Positions 29,546-39,962 of a stretch of 64,000 bases of DNA are shown here, one piece after another; the stretch's first letter is position 1; every line of letters begins with the position of its first letter. The notes beneath the pieces were generated by a model, which was given only the letters and a program-made list of their open reading frames with translations, ran no database searches and was not told the DNA's origin. The DNA comes from Sphingobacterium multivorum (GTDB taxonomy: Bacteria > Bacteroidota > Bacteroidia > Sphingobacteriales > Sphingobacteriaceae), in assembly GCF_900457465.1 (NCBI RefSeq), contig NZ_UAUU01000011.1, positions 1,922,001-1,986,000 of the forward strand. The letters are read 5' to 3'. Position numbers and translations under genes: made by a program.

Positions 29546-29869
29546 ATGGAAAAAGAACTACCGGATCTACACAGATCCGATTATGGAATCGAGTTTATTG
29601 TTGATATACAGAAATTCGAATTTCGAGAAAGAGCCAACCCTGACAATCGTTACACATTAGAGGATATAAGTGATCTGGGTGAAGAAGGATACTTTTTTGA
29701 TCATTTCGATAAATCAACAGGGATGACCATTTGTATAAAGCCTCCTCAATTTGTTACGCTGGCTCCACAGCAGATGGCAGAGAAATATAATAAAGCTGTT
29801 GAGGAAATTCTTTTGCTGACCGATTTTGAAACTTATGGTCGATCAGGAGGTACTGACAAGACGAATTAA
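29546..29869 (+). CDS. Hypothetical ICE protein
   Basis: 107 residues, acidic: FIVDIQKFEFRERANPDNRY, then DLGEEGYFFDHFDKSTGMTI, and a helical end. I recognise the style of conserved Bacteroidota ICE proteins but no named family. Its 3' end overlaps the start of the next gene by about 35 bases. Confidence 0.55.
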   Translation: MEKELPDLHRSDYGIEFIVDIQKFEFRERANPDNRYTLEDISDLGEEGYFFDHFDKSTGMTICIKPPQFVTLAPQQMAEKYNKAVEEILLLTDFETYGRSGGTDKTN

Positions 29870-30344
29870 GTATGGTGAACTTCCCACGATTAAAATTGGC
29901 GACCACATCTTTTACGCAGATGCACGTATCGATCTTTTAAGGCCCAAGGACGATTTTTCATCAGTGGGTATACGTTTTGACGATCTGGAGGATTGGTATG
30001 TTGAGGATAAAAATGTCTATGCTTTCCTTACGATCCCAAAAATTATAAAATAGGTGATCGGGAGTGGGATAAAAATATTGGATTATCCCACAGATTTAAT
30101 TTTTGTTGAAATTCCTCATGTGAGGACACTTGATCCTGTGGGATGGAACAGAAGACATGGCTGGCGTGAAATAGAAGATCTAAAAGAAACAGGCCTGAAA
30201 CTTGACTTTAAAGCCGAGCTGGTCCCCTGGAATAAGTCTGGAATCGATAAACTGATATGGGAAAACAGGATTAAACAACCTATCAGGGAAGCAGTTAAAG
30301 AAAGAGATAAAAGGAAAGAAAATAAAAAGGGGCGGAAATTATAG
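29835..30344 (+). pseudogene. Conserved hypothetical ICE protein, frameshifted
   Basis: The first part, from ATG 29835, reads GELPTIKIGDHIFYADARID and LLRPKDDFSSVG to about 30010. The last part (30080-30344) reads DYPTDLIFVEIPHVRTLDPV, GWNRRHGW and LKLDFKAELVPW. Between them a third frame carries the linking sequence (PKNYKIGDREWDKN). At least two compensating shifts are needed, so the stop at 30051-30053 is not the natural end. Homologues of this layout are conserved next to tra genes in Bacteroidota ICEs but have no known function. This is the last element gene before the 30-kb cargo block. Confidence 0.65.
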
Positions 30345-30511
30345 AATCTTTAAGGATATAGCTTTATGCTAAGAGTTTATAAACTTGGTTAACAACTAAT
30401 TAGATAACGGTGATGTACGAATTCCTTTAGTTAAAGATCCGTGAATGGGAAATTTGGATTTTTTTAAAAACTTTTGCTACGAAAGATTCTACTGTTGGAC
30501 TTAAGTTAATG

Positions 30512-30546
30512 AGAAGGAAGCGATACATCGCGTATCGCTTCCTTCT
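30512..30546. terminator. Perfect 15-bp hairpin at the end of the SusC/D locus
   Basis: Arms 30512-30526 and 30532-30546 are perfectly complementary around a 5-base loop. No long T run follows on either strand. It sits just beyond the last gene of the minus-strand Sus operon and probably ends or stabilises that transcript. Confidence 0.6.
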
Positions 30547-30566
30547 GAGAAGTTATTATAAATATC

Positions 30567-32576
30567 CTAACATTTCGTTTTTCGGATAGATGGTCTATTT
30601 TTCGGTATATCGTTCTCCAGGGGATATTTTATATCGACACTTGGGTCATCGGTTCCCATTGCATTCAACGCTATCAGATCCAATTGTGGCTTAATAGCAG
30701 GGGAAGGCTTAGTAAAAGGATTGGTAAAAGAGGTGTAGTCGGTAAAATAACCACCCGATCTCATATATATAGCATTGGCATATTCACCGGATGAAATCAC
30801 ACCACCAGCAACATCGGCTCTTCCTTGCGCCTGGTCTCCGGTGAAGATATAGTTAATAGGCTCAACGTATTGCCCCTGATCGGTGATAAACCAATGATTT
30901 GTAAAGTAAGCTTTATGCTCAGCGGCTCCCATCTGTCCGTTAAAAATCCTCTATAAAATGCCCCGCGCTTGTATACCAGTATGGTCCCTTAACTGTCGAT
31001 TGTGTGACTCCTTTATCTCCAGTAGTACTTCCTGCCGTCTCCATTCGCACATAAAGATCCATTCGGTACCGTTGTGAAACCAAGCCTTATACAAAGTTGA
31101 ATTAGGAAATCGTACCTGGTCAGGATGGGGGCGGATACGAAGTAAAACTTTATAAGTTTTACCAGTTTCCCACTTAACATTCAGATAACTCTGCCCGCCG
31201 GTACCTTCACCGCCAAACACCGAATATGTAATACCAGGTCTATACTGTGGCTGATTACATACCCGAACAATTTTGGGATTATACTTAACTTTTAATGCAG
31301 AAGGATCAGACTCCTCTATTGCCGCCCATATCGAGAACAGGAACCGACGCTCTGTTGCCGAGTTTGGTCTGTATACCAGCGTATCCCCTGTCCATTGCCG
31401 GAGGTCATATAATATGTATATAATGGATCTCCTCCTGGAGGTACCGTGACTTCAGTATAGAAATATTCCATATTGCCTGTCGGTGCGGTCATATTCATGT
31501 GGATGGATGGCGCAGCAATTCCGTCTCTTGGTGTAGCATAAGAGAAACTAATTCCGGTCTTTTTGCCATTAAATAGTGCACCCTGATCTCCTCTGGTAGC
31601 CCATCCGTTGAGCCAAAGTTCATAAAAGCGATAGTAATATGAACTATTTCCACTACCTGGGCGTAAAACCTACCCCACGAATCTCCAATTTTACCTGTAC
31701 CCCGACGTTTCCTGCAGGAATTTCAGGGATAATGATACGATGTAGAGTCACTGTATCAGTAGCGGTTGTCTTGCCAATCAAACGGTAGCTATGATTGTAA
31801 TCAGTTGTCCCATTATCATCCTTTGCAGGCAACCCATTGATATATGCCTTTACATTGATCTGTTCGCCGTTCGGCGAGGTACCACCGCTACCGGTACGGC
31901 CTGCTAACGCAAGCTGCAATTCTCCAGCATGACGTGCGACAAAGTAGATCGTATGTACCCCGGTAGGATCAGGTCCGCTGTTATTATTTTGAATGTAGCC
32001 GGTTGTCGCGTTCCCACTACGGCTGAGACCTAAACCTGAACCTGAACTATAAGCATTTCCCCAGAGGCCAAACTTAATGGGTTTATATTTGGGTGTTTCA
32101 CCTTCAAACCGGCGTTGCGTCTCATTTCGTGGAAACGGCTCAGGTTCTTCCAACCATTTTAATGCTATTTTCCATTCTTTTTTGTTACCATTTGCTGCGC
32201 GTACTGTATAGACAATATTTTCCTGCGAAAAATCCGTCACACTGCCCGAAATAGGGGCAACAGTTGCGTTGGAAGAGACTTCAATATTGGGACGAAGCAA
32301 TTTACCCACATACCAAGGAACCATCACATAGACAGAATCTTTATCGGGTACAATATTCGTCTCGACCTTATCTCCATCTTTATATTCGGGAAACTGAGTT
32401 ATATCAATATTGAAAGCCACAATATCGTTTATACCGGGGCGGTTTGGATCCGGTTTGTCGAGGTCGGGGTATGTAAGCCTTTTACAGCTTCCCAGTCCAA
32501 TGGATAGGATACATAATACCAACACTATAATGCAATGGAATCTAAATATCTTCATGTTATTTTTAGATATGTTCAA
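30567..32576 (-). pseudogene. Surface lipoprotein with DUF5018/DUF5077/DUF3472-like domains, multiply frameshifted
   Basis: The first 307 codons are open: lipoprotein signal (LCILSIGLGSCKR), an N-terminal DUF5018-like domain, then a carbohydrate-associated DUF5077-like domain (THTIYFVARHAGELQLALAG-type pattern). The downstream DUF3472 domain is scattered over three frames: NSSYYYRFYELWLNGWATRG, MEYFYTEVTVPPGGDPLYTY, ERRFLFSIWAAIEE, FGGEGTGGQSYLNVKWETGK, YWYTSAGHFIEDF, HKAYFTNHWFITD. About five shifts (near 31665, 31400, 31350, 31060 and 30955) are needed. Such lipoproteins lie with SusC/SusD and probably bind glycans at the cell surface. Only the front domains would be made as written. Confidence 0.75.
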
Positions 32577-32579
32577 AAC

Positions 32580-33461
32580 TTAATTTATTTTTCCAAAAAG
32601 CTCTATTTCCGCCAATGCTGCAAACCCACCAACAGAGGCACCTGCGTTCGGGTCGAGATAATTCTCACCTTTGATTACAATCTTTACATTGGTCGGATTT
32701 TTCACAGATACGGGCAAGACAATACTGCTTACATGCGGCAGGGCAAAATAAGGGGTTTCATCACCTTTATACATCAATTTGTAACCTTCTGAATCCACCG
32801 ATCCCAGGCTATTCTCTTTCCAGATATCATCGTTTCCGGGCACTGTACTATTTGTATCAGTACCATCTCCTTTTACATAGATAAGATATTGTCCCCAACG
32901 ACCGTTACTTTTCCTTGGTTCTGTTCTGGGGTAGAGCACAATCATATCCAGGTTTTCTGCACCCGGTTCTAATGAAAATGAAATTGTATGATTTTGTCCT
33001 TGTGTGCTGTTTGTCGAATACCGGCTATGCCACATTGAAACATAATCCCCATCGATCGTCCAGGATGCCGGTCCATCCGGTTGCTCGGATGAAGCCACAG
33101 CACTTGTAATAGGCAGTTTGCGGGTAGGTAAGCCACTTTGTTTTATCTGCATGGTTGTACTCCGTCCGGGAACCTTGAGTGTAATGACTGTTGATCTCGG
33201 ACTGATCGAACTATTACGTTGCGTAGTAATCTCCAAATATTTGTCTTTGACATTAATGGAAAGCCATTCGCGGGCAACCTCGGGAATTTCTACTTCTAAC
33301 GGATATACGGTGCTGTACACCCGATTGAGATAAGTTTCGCCATCCCCGACAAAGGTCAGGTCCGCCTCTTCAACCATTACGCTCGGTGGGATAGCGATAC
33401 GGTCTTTGCTACATGAAAATAATAGCGTAAAGATAACAGCCAATAAAAATATCTTCTTCAT
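32580..33461 (-). CDS. BACON / F5/8 type C (discoidin-like) surface lipoprotein
   Basis: 293 residues: lipoprotein signal (VIFTLLFSCSKD), a BACON-like beta-sandwich around residues 25-110 (EVAREWLSINVKDKYLEITT), then a discoidin/F5/8C-type carbohydrate-binding domain (SSEQPDGPASWTIDGDYVSM, SWHSRY-like motif, FAALAEIELFGKIN end). Expected on the cell surface as a glycan-binding accessory of the neighbouring SusC/SusD pair. Three bases separate it from the next lipoprotein. Confidence 0.8.
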   Translation of the reverse strand: MKKIFLLAVIFTLLFSCSKDRIAIPPSVMVEEADLTFVGDGETYLNRVYSTVYPLEVEIPEVAREWLSINVKDKYLEITTQRNSSISPRSTVITLKVPGRSTTMQIKQSGLPTRKLPITSAVASSEQPDGPASWTIDGDYVSMWHSRYSTNSTQGQNHTISFSLEPGAENLDMIVLYPRTEPRKSNGRWGQYLIYVKGDGTDTNSTVPGNDDIWKENSLGSVDSEGYKLMYKGDETPYFALPHVSSIVLPVSVKNPTNVKIVIKGENYLDPNAGASVGGFAALAEIELFGKIN

Positions 33462-33492
33462 ATAAGGTCTTGTTAATAAGTCTATAAATGTC

Positions 33493-35229
33493 TTAATTGA
33501 CAGGATTTTGTGTCAGCGGAATCGGATACGCGTCAATCTCACTTTGCGGTATATATTCCACAACGCGCGGATCTGTTGGCAGAATCTCAAGTGGATAGTT
33601 TGTGCCTGTCAGGTGTGATCCTGGATAGCGTCTATCGATGACTTGCTGATTTCGCAATATATCATATTTTCGCTGCGCTTCCCATGCAAGTTCCAGCCGG
33701 CGCTCGTTCAGTATCCACTGTAGTATCTCCGCATTAGTACCTGCTTGCGCGACAGTTTTCAGCGGCACATTTGCCCGCGTACGAATCACATTCAGATCAG
33801 CCACGGCTCCTGAAAAATCGTTGCGATGCCACTTTGCCTCGGCACGTGTCAGGTACATCTCTGCCAGACGGAACAATACCGGGGAATATAGCTGGGATTG
33901 CTGCTCCTGGTATGAGCATTTCATAATATATCTTTTAGGATAACCATTTCTATCGATCAGCGCTGGTTCTATCCATACATTATAGCGTGTACCGCCAGAC
34001 ATGACATAATACTGTGTATTTCCTTCTGCGGTGGTTTCTTTCTGTACGGTAGGGCTACTATACTGGTTAGCATCCTGTACAATGGTATAATCATTGCCCG
34101 ATCTCTGAACCTTCTTCCATACGTAATTATATGTCTTGGCTGTCTCATTACCGACAACATAGATCATCCACAGGTCCTGGCCGCTTTGGGGCTGATTACT
34201 GATAAAACTAAAGCGAAGATCATTTGGATTTCGGCGCAATAAATTAAGATACGATTCGGAAGGGTACATTTCACCCCAGCCCACTTGATCGATTGTCGAA
34301 TACATAGCACCCACTGAATATTCATCCATAAAATAATCTTTGAAATCAGCATCTTTCACCATCCGAATACACCAGATAGTTTCCGAATTTGCCTCTGGGA
34401 CATGTTGTGCATATTTTTGGTATGCCTCTCCCTGTAATAATGAATACCTGCCTGAATTAATTACAGAATCTGCATACAGCCCGGCCTTTTCCCAATCGCC
34501 CATATACAAATAGATCCGTGACAAGAAAGCCCAGGCAACCTCCTGAGAAGCGTAGTTGTTATTTTTGGGGAGTGTCGAACCTGATCTTTTCATATAGGAC
34601 GCTGCCCGCGTTGCATCGCTCAAAATTTGGTCATAGACCTGCGCTACGGTACTCCTTGGCGGGAAATAATCGATATCATTGGTTGTTTTGATAGGAATAC
34701 CTAGGTTGTTATTGGCACCTCCGGCATCCAGATATTGACGGCCGAAGATATTGTTACAATTGAAATATGCCGACGCACGGAGCAACAGATTTTCGCCGAT
34801 CAGATGATTGATAGATTCCTTCTCTGCCTCAGGAGCCGCATAGTTTTCCAATACCGGTAACAATGAATTTATGCTACCTATCATCTGGTAAGTAAAAAGC
34901 CACACGCGTGCCGTGTAATAACTATTTGCACTGCGTGTGTAACGATAAAAATTGAACAGCTCATCGGAAGTGGTCCCAGAAAGCGATACATTGTCGCCGC
35001 CATATTCACCTATCTGATGGATCGTCTTGTAATAGTACTCTTCTTTCATCTTCGCATAGGTACCGCGTGTAATCGATTCTGCACTGCCGACCGAGATATT
35101 ATCATCGGAGATCGAATCATAAGGAAACCTGTCGAGTTTTTTGCATCCATCCAATAAAACGACAGCAAGTAATCCCGCGAATCCTACTTTTATATTTTTT
35201 ATGTTAAGTCTCATCTGGATATATTTCAT
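33493..35229 (-). CDS. SusD/RagB nutrient-binding lipoprotein
   Basis: 578 residues. Lipoprotein signal VGFAGLLAVVLLDGCKKLDR, then the SusD fold of TPR-like helices: ENLLLRASAYFNCNNIFGRQ, VAWAFLSRIYLYMGDWEKAG, MYLTRAEAKWHRNDFSGAVA and ILNERRLELAWEAQRKYDIL. SusD forms the lid of the SusC transporter and captures oligosaccharides at the surface. It starts 2 bases after the susC stop, so the two are co-translated. The substrate cannot be told from the sequence. Confidence 0.95.
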   Translation of the reverse strand: MKYIQMRLNIKNIKVGFAGLLAVVLLDGCKKLDRFPYDSISDDNISVGSAESITRGTYAKMKEEYYYKTIHQIGEYGGDNVSLSGTTSDELFNFYRYTRSANSYYTARVWLFTYQMIGSINSLLPVLENYAAPEAEKESINHLIGENLLLRASAYFNCNNIFGRQYLDAGGANNNLGIPIKTTNDIDYFPPRSTVAQVYDQILSDATRAASYMKRSGSTLPKNNNYASQEVAWAFLSRIYLYMGDWEKAGLYADSVINSGRYSLLQGEAYQKYAQHVPEANSETIWCIRMVKDADFKDYFMDEYSVGAMYSTIDQVGWGEMYPSESYLNLLRRNPNDLRFSFISNQPQSGQDLWMIYVVGNETAKTYNYVWKKVQRSGNDYTIVQDANQYSSPTVQKETTAEGNTQYYVMSGGTRYNVWIEPALIDRNGYPKRYIMKCSYQEQQSQLYSPVLFRLAEMYLTRAEAKWHRNDFSGAVADLNVIRTRANVPLKTVAQAGTNAEILQWILNERRLELAWEAQRKYDILRNQQVIDRRYPGSHLTGTNYPLEILPTDPRVVEYIPQSEIDAYPIPLTQNPVN

Positions 35230-35231
35230 AA

Positions 35232-38200
35232 TTAAAAACTAAAGTTGACGCCCAACGAAAATCGACGTACTGTTGGGTAGATATCAGTCGCATAGGTTCC
35301 ATTGCTTTTGCCTATGCCGGCTTCTACATCTGCTCCCGAGAATTTGGTCAATGTCCACAGATTTTCTCCAGTCACATAAAATCGTGCATTTTTCAAACGG
35401 ATTTTCTGCAATAATGCTGAAGATACATCGTAAGCTAAAGTGACATTTGATAATCGGAAATAGCTGCCATCTTCAAGATAGCGGGTAGACAATTCATTGG
35501 AACTACTGTTTCCCCCTGACACAGCCTGGGGATGCGTAGCGATATCTCCGGGTTGCTGCCATCTCACCCAATCTTTATTGGAAGAAAGACTCATGGCATT
35601 GTATGTGGGATAAGCACCATCATTGTCATAAAATTGACGAGCGGCATGATAAATCTTGTTTCCTGAAGCGAAAACACCTATTGCGGATAGTGTAAGGTGC
35701 TTATAGGATAAGCTTGAATTTATGCCACCTGTAAATTTAGGTGTAGATGATCCTGCCAGTACCCGGGTCGCCTTTGCACGATCAGTTACAACCGAGCGGG
35801 CGCCAGTTTGCGGATCATAAGCATACCAAAGCGGTGCTCCGGTGTAAACATCTACTCCCGCCCATTCCGGCAGATAATATGTATCCCGGTCTTCACCTAC
35901 GCGAAAAATTTTGTTACTCGTATCATCGGGAAACTGATCGGCATTCCCATTCGCCAGCTCCGTAATTCGATTTTTATTGTAGCCAAAATTTGTGCCTAGA
36001 GACCATTTCCATCGATCTGTCAAAATAATATCGCCTGAAAGACTTACTTCGATCCCGTCATTTCTTAATGCCCCGATATTTTCATAACGGCTATTGTAGC
36101 CTGTCAGCGCACTTAGCTTGCGTGAATACAGGAGATCCGAAGTGTTTTTGACATAATATTCAGCAGTAAGATTTAAACGTTTGAATAAACTCGCATCAAC
36201 AGCAAAATTTGTTTCGTATGCCTTTTCCCATGCGAGGCCAGAGTTTCCAAGTACATTTGGGAATGCCGCTGGAATACCTACATAGTTGCGGTTGAGCGCA
36301 TAGACACTCAGGTAAGAATAGTTTCCTAAGCTGGATGAGTTACCGATGGAACCATAGCTGAATCTTAATTTAAGAAGATCTACAAAAGACAGGGATTTTA
36401 TAAAATCTTCTTTTTCCATTGACCAGGCAGCTCCGACGGTCCAAAAATTGCCGTATCTATTTTGGGGCCCAAATTTTGAAGAACCATCGCGGCGAAAAGA
36501 AAATTGTGCGCTATACTTATTATCATAGACATAATTTGTATTAAAATACATTGATCGGGTTGCATTTTCATATTTGGTGCCTTTCACGCTATAAGCTTTT
36601 GCCGCCACGTCAAGGACTTCACTATTTATTGGTATAGACTGTCCGATTGCATTTGTATTTTCATACAAATAATCACTGTATTCGTAGCCCAGGAAAGCGT
36701 TTATGCTGTGTACTGTTTCAAAAACACGAGAAAAACGCAACAGTTGATTTGTATATCGTGTTGTCGCCAGATCTTCCTTATTTTCGATAGCTCCACCGGT
36801 TGCTTCCGAACCGATCGCACGCGGATCGGTATAAACCATACCGCGGGAAAAGCGAAACCCAATACTGTTATTCGACTCGAAGGTCAGCCAATCCGTTAGC
36901 CGGTAATCAAATCCAAAATTGCCGTTGATACCGATCTGTTTATTTTTTTCATAATTAAACTGGTTGTTATAAAGATAATTGTCCATATCCCGGCCATGCC
37001 AGTCCAATGCTGTTCCCATTCCGGTCTCTTTCCCGGTACGTACAGATCCATCGGGATTAAATGGATAATCCCAAGGTAAATAAGTCATTGCGCTATAGAT
37101 ACTCTGCTGCCTGTCGTCCGTAGTCCTATAGTTTCCGGCAACTTTAAGATAAACTTTCAGCTTGTCGTTGAATGAATAATCTATATTATCCCTAAAGCTT
37201 ATACGGTCGAATGTATAGTCTCTTACCGTTCCCGATTCTTTATAGTAATCGAAAGACAAGAAATTGCGTACTTTTTCTGTTCCTAAAGTATGTGAAACTG
37301 TATGGTTTTGTGTCGTACCGGTTTGTGTGGCAAAATTAAACCAGTTCGTATTATGGGAAAGCAATGCGTCCTTGTCGCTTAACCAGGGATAATCCTTTAG
37401 AGCGTTCTTCATTGCGATTGAATATGCATACAGTTCAGGACCATCCATTAAGTGGAAATTTCCGAGATTTTGTGTGGCTATACCAAATTTGGAGCTTGCA
37501 GCAATGGTATTTTCTCCCGTACGACCACTTTTGGTCGTTACAAGCACGACACCATTTGTGGCACGCGATCCATATAATGCCGTAGCCGAAGCATCTTTCA
37601 AGATGGAGATACTCTCGATTTCATTGGGATTTAATTGTGCTCCTGTTCCCGAAACTACCCCATCTATTACCCATAGTGGTTCGATGGTATTATCTCCGCC
37701 TAGCGAACTTTTTCCACGGATACGGATTACAGCAGGATCGCCCGGTCTACCGGACGTATTTAATACCTGTACCCCCGCGACTTTACCCTGTAGCATGCCA
37801 TTGACATTAGGAGAAGTTACTGTGGTTAGTTCCTTCGCCTTTAGCGTTGTTATGGATCCGGTAACCGAACTTTTCTTTTGTGTACCATATGCTACAGTAA
37901 CCACTTCGTCGAGCATAGATTCTTTCGGTCGAAGAACGACAGGGCCTTTCAATTCGCGGATGCGTAACTCCTGTGTCTGGTAACCGACATAGACGATTTC
38001 CACTATAGCGTTGCCTTGAGATACTGTGAGTTCGAACCAGCCACCCTGATCAGTTACAGCCATAATTTTACTGCCTTTAACCTTGACCGTAGCTCCGGGC
38101 AGAGGTTGTCCTTTCTCATCGGTCACACGTCCCCGAAAGATCTCCTGTTGCAATATCTTATTCGACAGGTTTAGGTTTTTATCCGTTACGACACTATTCT

Positions 38201-38588
38201 TTTCTGTCAGGGTGATAACTTTATTCGAGATATCATAGTCAAGTGGCTGACTGGCAAAAAGAAGAGATAAAGCTTCTCCTAGAAGCTTCCCTTCAATCTT
38301 AATGGTGATGGGATTGGCTTTTTCCAAAAGTTCTTCCTGAACCACAAACGAATAATCTGTCTGTTTTTGGATATTACGCAAAACTGACTTCATTGAAGCT
38401 GATTTCACGTTTAGGTTAATAATTTGGGCTGCCGTTTTTCCGGTCACCTGTAAGCAAAAAAACAAAGATAGAAGTATCGTTAGTTTCATACTCAGGATTT
38501 TAAAGAAAACACCTCGGGACAGTAAATTGGAATACCATCCTTTGGCATGAATAAATTTATCCATACATTTGTTAAGGTTACTTGTCAT
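35232..38588 (-). CDS. SusC/RagA TonB-dependent outer-membrane transporter with STN domain
   Basis: 1118 residues. A signal peptide after a long N-terminal stretch (LTILLSLFFCLQVTGKTAAQ) is followed by an STN domain (ISMKSVLRNIQKQTDYSFVV-like, residues ~60-130). A carboxypeptidase-like domain (GRVTDEKGQPLPGATVKVKG) comes next, then a TonB plug (YGTQKKSSVTGSITTLKAKE, SILKDASATALYGSRATNGV) and a 22-strand barrel ending in aromatic F. The STN domain lets the transporter signal to the FecR anti-sigma factor encoded next door. The first M lies ~34 codons before the hydrophobic stretch; a start at MKLTILL is also possible. Confidence 0.95.
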   Translation of the reverse strand: MTSNLNKCMDKFIHAKGWYSNLLSRGVFFKILSMKLTILLSLFFCLQVTGKTAAQIINLNVKSASMKSVLRNIQKQTDYSFVVQEELLEKANPITIKIEGKLLGEALSLLFASQPLDYDISNKVITLTEKNSVVTDKNLNLSNKILQQEIFRGRVTDEKGQPLPGATVKVKGSKIMAVTDQGGWFELTVSQGNAIVEIVYVGYQTQELRIRELKGPVVLRPKESMLDEVVTVAYGTQKKSSVTGSITTLKAKELTTVTSPNVNGMLQGKVAGVQVLNTSGRPGDPAVIRIRGKSSLGGDNTIEPLWVIDGVVSGTGAQLNPNEIESISILKDASATALYGSRATNGVVLVTTKSGRTGENTIAASSKFGIATQNLGNFHLMDGPELYAYSIAMKNALKDYPWLSDKDALLSHNTNWFNFATQTGTTQNHTVSHTLGTEKVRNFLSFDYYKESGTVRDYTFDRISFRDNIDYSFNDKLKVYLKVAGNYRTTDDRQQSIYSAMTYLPWDYPFNPDGSVRTGKETGMGTALDWHGRDMDNYLYNNQFNYEKNKQIGINGNFGFDYRLTDWLTFESNNSIGFRFSRGMVYTDPRAIGSEATGGAIENKEDLATTRYTNQLLRFSRVFETVHSINAFLGYEYSDYLYENTNAIGQSIPINSEVLDVAAKAYSVKGTKYENATRSMYFNTNYVYDNKYSAQFSFRRDGSSKFGPQNRYGNFWTVGAAWSMEKEDFIKSLSFVDLLKLRFSYGSIGNSSSLGNYSYLSVYALNRNYVGIPAAFPNVLGNSGLAWEKAYETNFAVDASLFKRLNLTAEYYVKNTSDLLYSRKLSALTGYNSRYENIGALRNDGIEVSLSGDIILTDRWKWSLGTNFGYNKNRITELANGNADQFPDDTSNKIFRVGEDRDTYYLPEWAGVDVYTGAPLWYAYDPQTGARSVVTDRAKATRVLAGSSTPKFTGGINSSLSYKHLTLSAIGVFASGNKIYHAARQFYDNDGAYPTYNAMSLSSNKDWVRWQQPGDIATHPQAVSGGNSSSNELSTRYLEDGSYFRLSNVTLAYDVSSALLQKIRLKNARFYVTGENLWTLTKFSGADVEAGIGKSNGTYATDIYPTVRRFSLGVNFSF

Positions 38589-38629
38589 AAATCAGTTCAT
38601 TTTATTACATTTTGGCCTACTGCGGAGTT

Positions 38630-38666
38630 GTGGTGTTCGAGCACCACAGCTCTGTTTCTGACAGAG
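38630..38666. promoter_or_regulatory. Tandem hairpins in the susC leader
   Basis: Two adjacent palindromes lie between fecR and susC. One is 38630-38647 (GTGGTG ... CACCAC around TTCGAG-like loop). The other is 38650-38666 (CTCTGT ... ACAGAG). Neither has a T run, so they may be leader structures or operators rather than plain terminators. Confidence 0.4.
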
Positions 38667-38686
38667 GGCCGTTCCTCTATTTAATC

Positions 38687-39844
38687 TTATTTTCTTTTTA
38701 TATATACCCTCCTTTCATTTACTGCAAATGCTATATTATAGTTTACTTCCAAGGCTTTTAACACATCTTTTAGAGGTAGGTTACGTTTGAGTGATCCAAA
38801 TACTTTTTTCTGCGCAATACCATCTGGTATTGCCTCAAATTGCACATCATACCAGCGTTCCAATTCTCGGGTCACTTCGCTCAGCGTCAGGCTATTCAGC
38901 ATAATTTGCCCATTTGTCCACCCAGCATAATCTTCGGCATCCACTTGCTGTAGCGATGTTAGTCCATCAATGGATGTTTTTAACTGTTGACCGGGCTTTA
39001 AAATCTGTATTTTGCTATATTTCTTGCTTTTCACTTTTACAGCACCTTCCAATAGCGTAGTTGATTGGATTTCACTTTCGGGATATGCTTTCACATTAAA
39101 CTTGGTACCCAATACCTGGATAATCTGCCTGCTGGTTTCAACAATAAAAGAATGGCGAACCTGGCTTTTGGCAACTTCCAGATATACTTCACCACTGACT
39201 GATATACGCCGCTCATTACCGGTAAATCGAGCAGGATACCTTACTCTTGAATCTGCATTAAGCCAGATGCGGGTGCCATCTTCTAATACCAGCTGATATT
39301 GTCCGGCCCTTGGTGTGGTTACGGTCACCCATTTAACCGTATCAGAAGCAATAAGTGATCTACCATCGCCGTAACCGATAAAACCTTTCCCATTTGTAAG
39401 GACTGCCTCCGATTCGCTTAGATGTATAGGTTTACCTCCATCTAGTGTAAGAGTAGCTCGATTTGTGCCAGAAAGTATCTCTGTTCTGACAATATTGTGC
39501 TGAGATGTTCCATCCTTTTTTGTCCACAACAGATAAGAGATTGCTCCAACCGCAATTAACATAGCGGCAGGTAACCATCGGATTAATCTATGCATGCGGG
39601 CGGGACCTTTCCTAATAGGCTGAGATAATAGGATAGTACTGTCCAGCTGTTGAGCCAATCGATCAATTTTATCCTGTGAAATAATATCTGGAATAGGTTT
39701 TTCAAGCTGGGAAAGGATACATTCCTTAAGCTTATCACTATGTTCGTCCAATTCAAAGTAACTCAACAGTTTTGCTAACTCCTCCGGCGTCACAGATCCG
39801 GCCAAATATTTCTCAAATAATATAGTTATATCTTTAGGTTTCAA
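38687..39844 (-). CDS. FecR-type anti-sigma factor
   Basis: About 385 residues from a TTG at 39844, which has AGGAGG just upstream; an ATG 19 codons earlier (39901) gives an unlikely hydrophobic lead. The cytoplasmic N-terminal part (ITILFEKYLAGSVTPEELAK) is followed by one membrane helix (WLPAAMLIAVGAISYLLWTK), the periplasmic FecR domain (TTPRAGQYQLVLEDGTRIWL, NADSRVRYPARF) and a C-terminal DUF4974/STN-interacting domain (LSEVTRELERWYDVQFEA). It holds the ECF sigma factor until the SusC STN domain signals substrate. Confidence 0.9.
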   Translation of the reverse strand: MKPKDITILFEKYLAGSVTPEELAKLLSYFELDEHSDKLKECILSQLEKPIPDIISQDKIDRLAQQLDSTILLSQPIRKGPARMHRLIRWLPAAMLIAVGAISYLLWTKKDGTSQHNIVRTEILSGTNRATLTLDGGKPIHLSESEAVLTNGKGFIGYGDGRSLIASDTVKWVTVTTPRAGQYQLVLEDGTRIWLNADSRVRYPARFTGNERRISVSGEVYLEVAKSQVRHSFIVETSRQIIQVLGTKFNVKAYPESEIQSTTLLEGAVKVKSKKYSKIQILKPGQQLKTSIDGLTSLQQVDAEDYAGWTNGQIMLNSLTLSEVTRELERWYDVQFEAIPDGIAQKKVFGSLKRNLPLKDVLKALEVNYNIAFAVNERRVYIKRK

Positions 39845-39962
39845 GAATCCTCCTGCTTTTATAGAGTTATACGGATCAAAAAGAAAAATGAGGTACAACA
39901 ATATAAAATTATATTGATAAAATATTTAAAATACTGATATACAGCTGAATATTTTTTTATAT

